DNA of 64,000 bases from assembly GCA_964490765.1 (NCBI GenBank), contig CAZBDV010000001.1:62001-126000 (forward strand). Direction: 5' to 3'. Source of the DNA: CAZBDV01 sp964490765. GTDB taxonomy: Bacteria > Cloacimonadota > Cloacimonadia > Cloacimonadales > JAJBBL01. Position numbers and translations under genes: made by a program. The notes beneath the pieces were generated by a model. The model had not been told where the DNA came from and did no database searches. It saw nothing but the letters and a program-made list of their open reading frames with translations. This document shows, one piece after another, positions 35,333 through 45,000 of this stretch (positions within the stretch are counted from its first letter, which is position 1; each line of letters starts with the position of its first letter).

Positions 35333-36451
35333 TCACCTGTATAGGCGCAAAAGTTCCTTAACCCATAGGGTACCATTCTCGAGTGAAGATATCGTAATGA
35401 ACTCCTGCAGGGTATGAACATTCTCCATGCCGGTTCCAATAACAACTGTCTTGATACCATGCTGATTGAGGATATTGGCATCACTACCACCGCCTCCCCG
35501 ATGCACTATATCTGGGAGTTTAAGATTTTGAGAGGCCTGACGGGCCAGTGCTACAAGCGGTTCATTTTCCTCTACGTAGAAGGTTGCATAGCTCTTCTCA
35601 ACACGGCATTCAGCTCTGGCCTGATTTCCGTTGATATTATGCCTGGAAGCAACTCTATTGAAGGTATCACATATCTCAGATGTTACTTTATCTAGCTTCT
35701 CTTCATTGTGTGAACGGACCTCACCTTTGATCTCAACCGAATCAGGAACGATATTTGTAGCAACACCACCTGATATGATACCGAGATTACAGGTTGTCTC
35801 TGCATCAATCCTGCCCATTGGACTTTTAACAATCGCCTCAGCTGCTATGCTAATAGCATTAAGCCCCTTTTCAGGTTCAACTCCGGCATGAGCTTTTCTG
35901 CCGTGAACGGTAATGTTAACGTTATTTTGAGAAGGGGCACCATTCATGATAGTACCGACTTCATGAGAATCAAAGGTATAACACTGCTTAGCTGTCAGCA
36001 GGTTATAATCGCAGTTTTTTGCTCCAAGTAGACCTATTTCCTCAGAAATAGTAAAGAGTATCTCGATCGGGGGTATAGGTTCATTATTGTCTAACAATTC
36101 CTTTATTCCCCAGATTATCTGAGCGATACCTGATTTATCATCAGCACCAAGAACAGTAGTTCCGTCAGATTTGATCACCCCATCACTTATGACAGGATTG
36201 ATCCCTTTACCAGGCACTACAGTGTCCATATGGGCGCACAATAGAACAGGTTTTGAGTTCCGTGTCCCGGGAAATGAGGCAATAAGGTTACCTGTATTGC
36301 CTCCGGTCTTTTCATTGGCAGCATCAAATTTTACGGTAGCTCCCAATTCTTCCAGGTCGGATTTAAGTTTACAGGCTAGGTCTTTCTCCTGTTTGGATTC
36401 ACTATCAATTTTCACCAGTGATATGAAGTAGTCTATTAGTGTCTTTTCCAT
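35333..36451 (-). CDS. M20-family metallopeptidase (PepT-like)
   Basis: 372-residue zinc-dependent exopeptidase, cytoplasmic. Metal and catalytic motifs are present in order: CAHMDTVVPG, LGADDKSGIAQ, TISEEIGLLGAKN, the dimerisation lid (NNVNITVHGRKAHAGVEPEKGLNAI) and the late HRGGGGSDANIL. This set fits the PepT/tripeptidase-like branch. It heads an operon with dapB and dapF; a role in recycling peptides or in diaminopimelate supply is possible but not shown. AAGGAA lies seven bases before the ATG. Confidence 0.9.
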   Translation of the reverse strand: MEKTLIDYFISLVKIDSESKQEKDLACKLKSDLEELGATVKFDAANEKTGGNTGNLIASFPGTRNSKPVLLCAHMDTVVPGKGINPVISDGVIKSDGTTVLGADDKSGIAQIIWGIKELLDNNEPIPPIEILFTISEEIGLLGAKNCDYNLLTAKQCYTFDSHEVGTIMNGAPSQNNVNITVHGRKAHAGVEPEKGLNAISIAAEAIVKSPMGRIDAETTCNLGIISGGVATNIVPDSVEIKGEVRSHNEEKLDKVTSEICDTFNRVASRHNINGNQARAECRVEKSYATFYVEENEPLVALARQASQNLKLPDIVHRGGGGSDANILNQHGIKTVVIGTGMENVHTLQEFITISSLENGTLWVKELLRLYR

Positions 36452-36487
36452 TCTTATGTTCCTTTTAGTGAAGTATGAATAATGAGC

Positions 36488-36515
36488 ATAATCTTTCTTA
36501 ACTTCGATGTGTCAA
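36488..36515 (-). promoter_or_regulatory. Sigma-70-like promoter for the M20 peptidase/dapBF/murB operon
   Basis: On the minus strand, TTGACA (36515-36510), a 16-base spacer and GATTAT (36493-36488), about 37 bp before the first start codon of the operon. Confidence 0.45.
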
Positions 36516-36665
36516 GAAAAACCTGAACAGAACATAAATCTTCTCTGATTTCTATATAATAAGCGATGAGGTGATGCCTATTTCGTTGATCTGTTCTTAG
36601 ATATCTTTCTTAATTATGGATAATATCATAAAGGAAACTAAAGGCTCAAGAAAAGTCTCTTCGGG

Positions 36666-37157
36666 CTAATATCTCTGATTACCGTAAAGTTGCCATCTTC
36701 CATCTTCACGGACAAAAAAGGATATATCACCAAATTCCGAAGAGGGTTCCTGAGTTACCAGGGTTGTATCACTCCCTATCAAGGTCATCTCGAAGGTTGC
36801 TTCTGCCAGATAGTTATCAATTACTACCGTCCTGTTCTGAAGATACATTGTATCGAATGTTAGCAAACGCTGGTACCAGATAAGTGACTGATCATATTTA
36901 TCTCTTCCATTGTGCAGAAAATCGTAGTGAAGCATGTCAATAATAACTTCAGGATTGTAGAGTAAAACAGCCTCTTCGATATCATCAAGCAGATTGTTAA
37001 TCTCTATTCTTGCTGCCTCTTCCGGGCCTGTAACCCTGGAACATGAGAAGAGTAGAAACAAAGAGAAAATAAGAGAGAGGAATATAGATAAGCGGAAAGG
37101 GTACTCCACCTTATTTAGTATAACCTGGTCACGAGATTTTTCTCTGATGTTACTCAT
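36666..37157 (-). CDS. Putative lipoprotein, NTF2-like fold
   Basis: 163 residues, not recognised by name. A long N-terminal region leads to a signal helix (LSIFLSLIFSLFLLFSC) with a lipobox-like LFSC, giving a lipidated mature protein of about 123 residues. The mature part has an amphipathic helix (ARIEINNLLDDIEEAVLLYNPEVIIDML) followed by alternating beta strands ending WQLYGNQRY, which resembles SnoaL/DUF4440-type NTF2-like proteins. It lies 14 bp after the P-type ATPase and is probably co-transcribed. The start is uncertain because no good ribosome site precedes it. Confidence 0.7.
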   Translation of the reverse strand: MSNIREKSRDQVILNKVEYPFRLSIFLSLIFSLFLLFSCSRVTGPEEAARIEINNLLDDIEEAVLLYNPEVIIDMLHYDFLHNGRDKYDQSLIWYQRLLTFDTMYLQNRTVVIDNYLAEATFEMTLIGSDTTLVTQEPSSEFGDISFFVREDGRWQLYGNQRY

Positions 37158-37171
37158 ACGGTCTATCTAAC

Positions 37172-39877
37172 CTACTCCTTTTTCTTGAATTTCCTGATGA
37201 TTAACTTCTCCACTTCAACCAGAGAGAAGACAACTAATCCGATTAATAGAGGGAAACGCCATTCAGAAAGGCTTATAGGCCTGGTATCGAAGAGATTGTT
37301 CATCACAGGCAGGTAGGTAAAGAGTAACTGCAGGACGAGTAGTATTCCTACGGCAACAAAGACGTATTTATTATCGAAAAACTTTTTGGTGATACTCGAT
37401 TCGTACAGTTTGCGGCAAGTAAAGAGATAAAATAGATGTCCCGCCACCAGCATATTAACAGCAACGGTTCTGGCTGTTTCTATTTCAAAGAGTTCCTGAT
37501 GAAGAAAATTCCTCCAGAACATGATAAAGGTAATTCCACCACTCAGGAGCGAAACAAAGGCAACTCGCCAGATGAAATATGGTCCCAGAATAGGTTTATC
37601 GGGTGAACGGGGTGGTAATTTCATAACCTTCTGCTCCATCGGTTCTACTGAGAGTGAAAGTGCAAGTGTAACGGCGGAAACCATATTCACCCAGAGAATC
37701 TGGACTGGAGTTATCGGCAGAGTCAGGCCGAACAGTATTGCTGCTATAATTACAGTTGCTTCTGCTCCGTTTGCAGGCAGTAAGAATAGTATGGTTTTGC
37801 GAAGATTGTCATAAACGGTTCTCCCCTCTTCCACCGCATTAACGATCGAAGCGAAGTTATCATCGGTAAGTATCATCTCCGATGAGTCTTTGGCAACTTC
37901 AGTCCCTTTGATACCCATAGCTATCCCGATATTAGCCCGTTTGAGGGCAGGTGCATCGTTGACACCGTCACCTGTCATGGCACAGAGCAGATTGTTGGCC
38001 TGTAATGCTTTGACTAATCTCAGCTTGTGTTCGGGCGAAGTCCTGGCAAAGACATTATGATCTCGAGCAATCTTCTTCAGTTCGTCATCACTCATCTCCT
38101 CCAGCTCGCTACCGGTAACAACCTCCTTTGATTCTGAAATTCCCAGTTCTTTTGCAATAGCCTGGGCTGTGATAGCATGATCTCCAGTAATCATAACCAC
38201 CCTTATTCCAGCCTCTTTGCATTCTTTGATTGCCTCTAATACCTCTTCTCTAGGTGGATCAATTATGCCTATCAGGCCGAGCATCATTAGGTCATTTTCG
38301 ACATCATCAAAATCTACAGTGCTTTTATCATTACTTACTTCTCGATAAGCTACTCCGATTAACCGTTCCCCTCTTTCAGCAATTTCTTTGAACTTGTCCT
38401 GCCAGTAATCCTTATCGAGTTTCTTTTCACCGTCTGAAGAAAGCTGTTTACTGGACATCTCAAGTAATTTTTCCGGAGCCCCTTTAACAAATATGTATCG
38501 CTTGCCACCAGTCTCATTCAGGGTGGCCATAAATTTGTACTCCGAATCGAAGGGAATAGTATCCACCCTTTTCGGATTGAAATCCTCTAACCCGAGCTTG
38601 TAGGCCAGTGTCTTCAACGATCCTTCTGTAGGGGTTCCTTCCAGTTTCCAGTCTCCATCACCGGTCTCATTGATCTCCGAATTGTTACAGGCCGAGATAC
38701 TCTTTGCCAGTAGCTCCAGAACAGTCTCTTTTTCGATATCGACATCACTCTCACCTTTCGTCACTTTACCTTCAGGTGCGTAACCTACTCCCTGAACCTC
38801 ATAGATATCTTCAGAAGTAATGATCGATTTTGCGGTCATTTCATTTCTTGTTAGGGTTCCTGTTTTATCAGAACAGATTACACTGACTGCACCGAGAGTT
38901 TCGACAGACGGGAGTTTTCTTATGATCGCATGCCGTCTGGCCATTCTCTGAACACCGATGGCAAGTGTAATAGTCATAATAGCTGGCAACCCTTCAGGTA
39001 TGGAAGCTACGATAATACTTATAACTGCCATTATCGCATCGAAGAGAGCGTAGTCTCTTATTATATTGGCGATAAGGAAAACTACTGCACCGAGGCCGAC
39101 AATGAATACAGAGAGCATTTTCCCGAAACGGTCTATCTTCTGTAGTAATGGAGTAGTGATCTCTTCGACATCTCCGAGCATCCGGGAAATTTTTCCTATC
39201 TCGGTCTTCTCTCCTGTGGCTATCACGATCCCTGTAGCCTCACCACTCGTAACCATGGTTCCGGAAAAGGCCATCGAATGCTGATCTCCAAGCCCGGCAT
39301 CTTCCTCTGCTTTATCTGGTTTCTTGCTTACGTCAGAAGATTCTCCGGTTAATATCGACTCCTCAGCCCGCAATTTTTTTGCCTTCAGAATACGGATATC
39401 TGCCGGTACCTTATCTCCTGAACTGAGCAGCAATATATCACCCGGAATGAGATCCGTAGCATCTATCTTCTTGCGATGACTCTCCCTTATGACCTGCGCT
39501 TCCAGCGAGAGCATTTTCTTGATGCTCTCTATCGCTTTCTCTGCTTTACCTTCCTGAATAAAACCGACGATTGTATTGATCAAGACAACAGCCAGGATAA
39601 CAAATGTGTCTATCCAGTGACCCATAAGAGCAGTAACCAGGGATGCTAATAGTAATAGATAGATTAGTATATTATGAAATTGAGCGAGAAAGCGCATCAG
39701 GGCACTTCGTTTCTTACCTTCCGGGAGCTTATTAGGCCCGAATTCTTCCAGCCGTTTCTCTGCTTCATTCTGGCTCAAGCCCTTTTCCAGAGAGCTCCTT
39801 AACTCATCTATTACTTCTTCTACTTCAATACTATGCCATTTCTTGTCTTCTAAATCTCTCTTCTCTATCTCTGCCAT
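37172..39877 (-). CDS. P-type cation-transporting ATPase (P2A, calcium-type)
   Basis: Inner-membrane ATP-driven cation pump of about 901 residues. In order: N-terminal cation ATPase domain (WHSIEVEEVIDEL), M1-M2, actuator domain with LTGESSDVSKK (TGES), M3-M4 with the PEGLPA ion-binding motif, the phosphorylation site CSDKTGTLTRNEMT (Asp337 from this start), a nucleotide domain with FVKGAPEKLL, then MTGDGVNDAPALKRANIG and M5-M10. PEGLPA with a VNMVSAV segment fits Ca2+/Mn2+ or Na+/K+-like pumps of type P2. Three in-frame ATGs are possible (39943, 39910, 39877); the last matches the conserved N-terminus and has GAGGG close upstream. Confidence 0.93.
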   Translation of the reverse strand: MAEIEKRDLEDKKWHSIEVEEVIDELRSSLEKGLSQNEAEKRLEEFGPNKLPEGKKRSALMRFLAQFHNILIYLLLLASLVTALMGHWIDTFVILAVVLINTIVGFIQEGKAEKAIESIKKMLSLEAQVIRESHRKKIDATDLIPGDILLLSSGDKVPADIRILKAKKLRAEESILTGESSDVSKKPDKAEEDAGLGDQHSMAFSGTMVTSGEATGIVIATGEKTEIGKISRMLGDVEEITTPLLQKIDRFGKMLSVFIVGLGAVVFLIANIIRDYALFDAIMAVISIIVASIPEGLPAIMTITLAIGVQRMARRHAIIRKLPSVETLGAVSVICSDKTGTLTRNEMTAKSIITSEDIYEVQGVGYAPEGKVTKGESDVDIEKETVLELLAKSISACNNSEINETGDGDWKLEGTPTEGSLKTLAYKLGLEDFNPKRVDTIPFDSEYKFMATLNETGGKRYIFVKGAPEKLLEMSSKQLSSDGEKKLDKDYWQDKFKEIAERGERLIGVAYREVSNDKSTVDFDDVENDLMMLGLIGIIDPPREEVLEAIKECKEAGIRVVMITGDHAITAQAIAKELGISESKEVVTGSELEEMSDDELKKIARDHNVFARTSPEHKLRLVKALQANNLLCAMTGDGVNDAPALKRANIGIAMGIKGTEVAKDSSEMILTDDNFASIVNAVEEGRTVYDNLRKTILFLLPANGAEATVIIAAILFGLTLPITPVQILWVNMVSAVTLALSLSVEPMEQKVMKLPPRSPDKPILGPYFIWRVAFVSLLSGGITFIMFWRNFLHQELFEIETARTVAVNMLVAGHLFYLFTCRKLYESSITKKFFDNKYVFVAVGILLVLQLLFTYLPVMNNLFDTRPISLSEWRFPLLIGLVVFSLVEVEKLIIRKFKKKE

Positions 39878-40150
39878 ATACCCTCTTTTCTGATTATAGT
39901 TGTTATTCATCAATATTCCATATTTTAACCTACCTCCTTCCATTTGTCAATGAGAAACAGAGACTATGTTATGAAGCTCAATAAATTGTTGCATGATGGC
40001 ACTCATCAGTTTATTATATATTAAGAGACTTTTGAGGAGGATACGAGGCGGCGCGGGCCGACTCCCATCGTGGTTAATAGATTTTAAAGGCTCATCTATA
40101 TTGTATCAGGCTGTCATGCGAATTAGAATAAGATGATTAAGGAGATTATT

Positions 40151-40828
40151 ATGAAACTGAGATTTCTATCCCATGCAGGATTTATAATCACTACTGAGGG
40201 AGGTAAGAAGATTTTACTTGATCCCTTTCTCGACAATAACCCACTTGCGCCCATAAAATCAGATCAAGTGAGTGCCGATTATATTATCATAACACATGGT
40301 CATGGTGATCATTTGGGTGACGCTCTTAAGATAGCCGATAAGAACCGGACACTATTCATTTGTGTGAATGAACTGGCTAACTATGTAGCCGGCAAGGGAT
40401 TCAAGGCTCACAATATGCATATCGGGGGGAGTCACAAGTTTCCCTTTGGCCGGGTAAAATTTACCATTGCCCATCACGGTAGTATGACACCTGATAATCA
40501 TTATGGAGGTGAAGCTTCGGGAGTAATCCTGACTATCGAAGAGAAGAGTATCTATCATACTGGAGATACCGGTCTTTTTTATGATATGAAGTTGATAGGT
40601 GAAATGACCCCTGTAGACTATATGTTACTCCCGATAGGGGATAATTTTACAATGGGTATCGACGATGCAGTGAAAGCGGTTGAACTGACAAATCCCAAGA
40701 TAGCCGTTCCTATGCATTATAATACCTTCCCGATCATCAAGGCCGATCCACAGGAATTCAAAGACAAGTTAGCCGCTAAAGGGAAAGAATGCCTTATTAT
40801 GCAACCCGGAGACGAAATCGAGATCTGA
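40151..40828 (+). CDS. UPF0173 metal-dependent hydrolase (metallo-beta-lactamase fold)
   Basis: About 225 residues. The fold signature HGHGDHLGDA is preceded by LLDPFLDNNPLA and followed by AHHG, HTGDTGLFYDMKLIG and PMHYNTFP, giving a full two-metal site. The UPF0173 family includes uncharacterised cytoplasmic hydrolases such as YtkL. The reading frame opens at 40133, but the ATG at 40151 has AAGGAG six bases upstream and yields the family start MKLRFLSHAGF, so it is used. It is divergent from the P-type ATPase and ends at a bidirectional terminator. Confidence 0.93.
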   Translation: MKLRFLSHAGFIITTEGGKKILLDPFLDNNPLAPIKSDQVSADYIIITHGHGDHLGDALKIADKNRTLFICVNELANYVAGKGFKAHNMHIGGSHKFPFGRVKFTIAHHGSMTPDNHYGGEASGVILTIEEKSIYHTGDTGLFYDMKLIGEMTPVDYMLLPIGDNFTMGIDDAVKAVELTNPKIAVPMHYNTFPIIKADPQEFKDKLAAKGKECLIMQPGDEIEI

Positions 40829-40858
40829 ACCGCAATAAACAATGTCAAATACAAAGTA

Positions 40859-40893
40859 AAACGGTCTGGCGAAAAGAGCCAGACCGTTTATTC
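40859..40893. terminator. Bidirectional terminator after the UPF0173 gene
   Basis: Perfect 12-bp stem AAACGGTCTGGC (40859-40870) with GCCAGACCGTTT (40878-40889), loop GAAAAGA. It lies between convergent genes 31 bp after the hydrolase stop and 31 bp after the surface-protein stop. Confidence 0.8.
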
Positions 40894-40919
40894 GGAGAGG
40901 GTTTTGTGTGACTTGACGA

Positions 40920-43900
40920 CTACTTCAGTAACATCATTTTCCTCGTTTTGATATAGTTATCAGCGGTCAGTCTGTAGAAGTAAACTCCACTACCTACAGA
41001 GTTACCGTTGTCTGTTTTACCATTCCAGACCACTCTATGTTCACCCTGCGGCAACTCATCATCTACCAGCATGGCAACTCGCTGGCCGCGGATATTGTAA
41101 ACTTCGAGCCGGACATTCGATCTCTCATTAAGTGAGAAACTAATCGCTGTCTCGGGGTTGAACGGATTGGGATAGTTTCCTTTCAGTTCGGTAATGTATG
41201 GCAAGTTGCTTGTTTCTTTAATATCAACTGTTTCTACAGCTATGGTAAGCGTTTCTGTCGGATCTGATTCAAAGAATTCGCTGAAATTAATGAACTCATA
41301 GACAGCAGTGAGATGGTAATCGTAAATTCCATCTGCAAGCTCCTGGTCGATGTAACTTGAATAAAAATGAGGAATGAATGCTATAAGTTCATTATCTCTG
41401 AAGAGGTTATAACCGATAAGATAGAGATGTGGACTGGTCGAGGTTCTGTTATCGAGCATTAAACTCTTTTCTCTATCTCTCACCGACTTCTCAAAAGATG
41501 TTTCAGCTCTGTTACTCAAAGTAGCAGGACGTACCCTGCTGTTAGACATTACACCGGTATATGGAATATTCGGGATTATCATTTCCAGTTGATACCAGTA
41601 TATTCTGATCTTCCAGTTTGCATCGATATCATAATCAGTTAAGTTTCCTTCTTCATCAACTGTAAAGATCAAATCGGATTTTGAATTAGTGTTGCTACCG
41701 GTATCATAAACAGCAGGATTACCTGTGTAATTACTATACATTATTCCAATAGTGAATTCGTATAGTTCCTGGTAATTTTCCAGATCTAATACATCATCTA
41801 ATCTGACAAAATTCCAGGAATTTGGTTCTATATCAGTTAGTTCTTCCATATGTTTAATCTCCATTGGACTGTCAGGTAAGAAGAGATCTCTACGCCATAT
41901 AATTAGCGTATAATCTGCCGTGGCTTCATTAGCCATGAAGGCAATCTCTCTCAATTCATGATAATCAAAGGAGAGTAAATCCCACTCATCAAATCTAACA
42001 GCAGCAATGAAATCTTCGCCCTCAGGCATACTGAAATTTCCTCCGATTTCATTATTATCCCAGTGTAACCAGACACCGCTCTGTACCGGCCTATTCCAAG
42101 AGAGAATAACATCTGAATAGTCGACGTTACCATCTAAGTTCTGGGGTGGATAAAGTTCGTTCTCAGATGCTGTAATGTAGAAGATACTACTTTTTATCGA
42201 TTCACCGGTATTGTATACTGCAGTAACAAAGAAACCATACTGCTGACCCGGATTAACATCTTCGACAATATAGGTATTGTCTGTAATCAGTTCGGAATTG
42301 ATTAACAGATCTCCCTCAATGGCATCATAGACATTATAACCAATAAGATCACCAGCAGTTGGTTCACTGGGGGGAGTCCAGTAAAGCTCAATATAACTCC
42401 CCATACAGATGCCAAATACATCACGAGGGGAGAACATCGAATAAAAATCATAAGGAATGGAGTGTTCAGACTCCTCGTCACCGAATATTGCTGTAACCGT
42501 ATACTGATAATCACAAAGGTTCTCAACCGAATAGTCTATGTATCCATAGGGTTCGATGACAGGTATCGGTTCTGCATTAATCAAATCGCCATTCCTGTAG
42601 AGATTGAATCCGGTCAGATTTCTCAAAATCGATTCACGATGTCCGCTCTCTCGCAGAATGATATTCCAGTTGATTTGCAGGGCTTCTTCATTCTCGATCT
42701 GTGTTACCCGGGTAATCTGGGGGATATACATATCTGTAACCTCAATATTCAAAATTTCAGAGGCGACAGATTCGCCATCATCATAGAATGAGGTGACAAA
42801 ATACTGGTATTCACCAACAGAGAGATTGTTATCAGAGTACGCTGTCTCCATAATGGGACCAGAATTGATTCGCATATTATTACGATAGACATAGTATCCA
42901 ACGAGATCACGGTTTGACCTGAACGTAACTTCATCCCAGCTGATATTGATATTATTGCGCTGGAATACCTCGACACTTACGTTTGAGGGGGGATTATTAG
43001 CTGCTGGACTCTCATTCAACGAAACTGTCAGATCAGTTGTCTGGTTATCCATTATAGTCACATCATCAATTAACTGTTCCACAAATCCCGGTTTTGAGAT
43101 CTTTATGGTATAATCCCCTTCGTAAAGCATCGGGATACAGAACAAACCATCAGAGCCTGTCAGGGCTGTCTTTGTATTGTTAGTAACAGAAACGAGAGTA
43201 TTTTCGAGGGGATTGTTGAAAGAATCGCTTACATATCCAGTCAGTTCTCCAACTCCTGATGAGTTAAAAACAAATTTGGTTCTCACCTGGAAACTACTGG
43301 GGTAATTTTCTCCCGGATCGTGGGGGTCTATCAATGCTTCGTCCTGAATAGATATCGTCCGCTCACTATCAATAAAACCACCATTGAATCGTCGTATCCC
43401 CTGATTGTCGTGCCAGTTGTATATTCGATGAATAGCTACAATCAGATTACCACCATCATAATAATAGGGATTATCGAGCATAAGATAACAATTATTGAGT
43501 CCGGTAGCAAAATCTACATAACCATCGAATACGATCGATAGACTGTCGATATCGACAAACTGATTGTCAAAGCTATTTCGCGAGGTCTCTCCCATGTAGA
43601 CTTTTATTCTACTATCATTGACTTCATCGCTAAAATCATAGACGAATCCAATCAGATCAATAAACCCGGTAGCAGATAATTCACTCTCCAGATATATCAT
43701 CTGTGAATAAGAGTTAGGTCCTCCAAAATTAAACGGAACAGGACTCCAGAAATTGGTTGGCCCGATATCTAACAACGTGCTGTTTGGAGCAAAGACACTG
43801 ATTGTCACAGGTTCACTCATATTATCTTCAAGATTCTGATCGTTTTGATATAATACTCCTCCAATGACGGTTAATTCTCCAATAGTGTCAGGAGTATAAT

Positions 43901-44942
43901 ACAGTTCATAGAAAACATCTTCTCCCGGTTGCACGAAACCGATAAAGGGAGAAAAAGAATCGAGATATTCCCCTTCTTCTGTCATGAGTACGAGAGTTAA
44001 ATCTGCAGCAGAGACTAAATTTGAACCACTATTCTCAATATGCAGAATGAATTCCGCCTCTTCACCTACATTGAGATTATCTTCCACGATGAAATCTAAA
44101 AGGGTGATATCGTACTGATTGGGTACATCAAGTGTTAGTAGCTCAGTCTGGTCATTTGCACTGTTCTCATCACCAGGTAGCTCTACCTCACCATAAAACT
44201 CGTAAGAACCTCCACTGATGGGTGTCCAGTAGAGTGTAAATTCTACTTCCTCTCCTGGTCCTATATTAATATCTGCTTCGACAAAATCCAGCAGGGAGCC
44301 ATCAGCTTGATAAAGGGATACAGTGTAATTATCCTGTTCATTCAACCCAACATTTTTTACTCTGATATCAATCGGGACATTAATGCCAATTGTGGGATTG
44401 ACATCACAAGAAATGTCTATAGAAGCCAGATCATTATCACAAGAGGCTTCGATTGCGATATAATAAATATCCCACGAATTGATATTATAGGTTGATCCAC
44501 CTGCTGTCCGAAAACGAAGTTGTATGTCTTCTCCGCTGTATTGAGCCAGTGAATAAGTAAACAGGCTACCATCTATTTCACCCCAATCTTCATTTTCTGT
44601 ATGTAGCCAGATTACTTCTGTATCACCATTGTGTAAAACTGCTATCTCGAAAAATTCCCCATCTTGATCGAATTCGAATTGATCAACATACTGGATGATG
44701 TTTATGTTATCTGTGTTCGCCGGTAGAGAAATCAACGGTGATGTAGCAGACATATCAAAGTTAGCAGCTTCAGGAAACCAATTGAATTTTAAACTGTTAC
44801 CTGTAATCGACCAGTTCCCATTTAAATCCCACTCACCGGTATCAATCTCAAAGTTCTCTTCCCAGTAGATAGCCTGGGCTGTCAATAATGAACAGATTAC
44901 AGCCATTATCATCAGACTTATTATAGTGTATATTTGTTTCAT
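40920..44942 (-). CDS. Large secreted multidomain protein with C-terminal sorting domain
   Basis: 1340 residues, exported by a signal peptide (MKQIYTIISLMIMAVICSLLTAQA). A jelly-roll-like segment (about 25-155) is followed by two CARDB-like repeats (NVGLNEQDNYTVSLYQADG and LIVEDNLNVGEEAEFILHI-like), a conserved middle region (SPVPFNFGGPNSYSQMIYLES), a carboxypeptidase-regulatory-like beta domain (GYVSDSFNNPLENTLVSV), at least four FN3-like repeats with GYYVYRNN/GFNLYRNG strands, and the sorting domain (NYPNPFNPETAISFSL, VRLEVYNIRGQRV, SGVYFYRL). The plan suits a cell-surface adhesin or scaffold; no catalytic motif is seen. GGAGG lies six bases before the ATG. It follows the propeller gene by about 58 bp, with a hairpin between. 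Confidence 0.85.
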   Translation of the reverse strand: MKQIYTIISLMIMAVICSLLTAQAIYWEENFEIDTGEWDLNGNWSITGNSLKFNWFPEAANFDMSATSPLISLPANTDNINIIQYVDQFEFDQDGEFFEIAVLHNGDTEVIWLHTENEDWGEIDGSLFTYSLAQYSGEDIQLRFRTAGGSTYNINSWDIYYIAIEASCDNDLASIDISCDVNPTIGINVPIDIRVKNVGLNEQDNYTVSLYQADGSLLDFVEADINIGPGEEVEFTLYWTPISGGSYEFYGEVELPGDENSANDQTELLTLDVPNQYDITLLDFIVEDNLNVGEEAEFILHIENSGSNLVSAADLTLVLMTEEGEYLDSFSPFIGFVQPGEDVFYELYYTPDTIGELTVIGGVLYQNDQNLEDNMSEPVTISVFAPNSTLLDIGPTNFWSPVPFNFGGPNSYSQMIYLESELSATGFIDLIGFVYDFSDEVNDSRIKVYMGETSRNSFDNQFVDIDSLSIVFDGYVDFATGLNNCYLMLDNPYYYDGGNLIVAIHRIYNWHDNQGIRRFNGGFIDSERTISIQDEALIDPHDPGENYPSSFQVRTKFVFNSSGVGELTGYVSDSFNNPLENTLVSVTNNTKTALTGSDGLFCIPMLYEGDYTIKISKPGFVEQLIDDVTIMDNQTTDLTVSLNESPAANNPPSNVSVEVFQRNNINISWDEVTFRSNRDLVGYYVYRNNMRINSGPIMETAYSDNNLSVGEYQYFVTSFYDDGESVASEILNIEVTDMYIPQITRVTQIENEEALQINWNIILRESGHRESILRNLTGFNLYRNGDLINAEPIPVIEPYGYIDYSVENLCDYQYTVTAIFGDEESEHSIPYDFYSMFSPRDVFGICMGSYIELYWTPPSEPTAGDLIGYNVYDAIEGDLLINSELITDNTYIVEDVNPGQQYGFFVTAVYNTGESIKSSIFYITASENELYPPQNLDGNVDYSDVILSWNRPVQSGVWLHWDNNEIGGNFSMPEGEDFIAAVRFDEWDLLSFDYHELREIAFMANEATADYTLIIWRRDLFLPDSPMEIKHMEELTDIEPNSWNFVRLDDVLDLENYQELYEFTIGIMYSNYTGNPAVYDTGSNTNSKSDLIFTVDEEGNLTDYDIDANWKIRIYWYQLEMIIPNIPYTGVMSNSRVRPATLSNRAETSFEKSVRDREKSLMLDNRTSTSPHLYLIGYNLFRDNELIAFIPHFYSSYIDQELADGIYDYHLTAVYEFINFSEFFESDPTETLTIAVETVDIKETSNLPYITELKGNYPNPFNPETAISFSLNERSNVRLEVYNIRGQRVAMLVDDELPQGEHRVVWNGKTDNGNSVGSGVYFYRLTADNYIKTRKMMLLK

Positions 44943-44965
44943 TATTTTCCTCCTGTTAAATTGTC

Positions 44966-44989
44966 CCGAACCGGTAAAAACCGGTTCGG
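44966..44989 (-). terminator. Hairpin between propeller and large surface-protein genes
   Basis: Ten-base-pair perfect stem CCGAACCGGT/ACCGGTTCGG around an AAAA (minus strand TTTT) loop, 11 bp after the propeller stop and 23 bp before the next start. No T-run follows on the minus strand, so it may be a partial terminator or a processing or stability element within one operon. Confidence 0.45.
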
Positions 44990-45000
44990 AAGCTGGTAGT

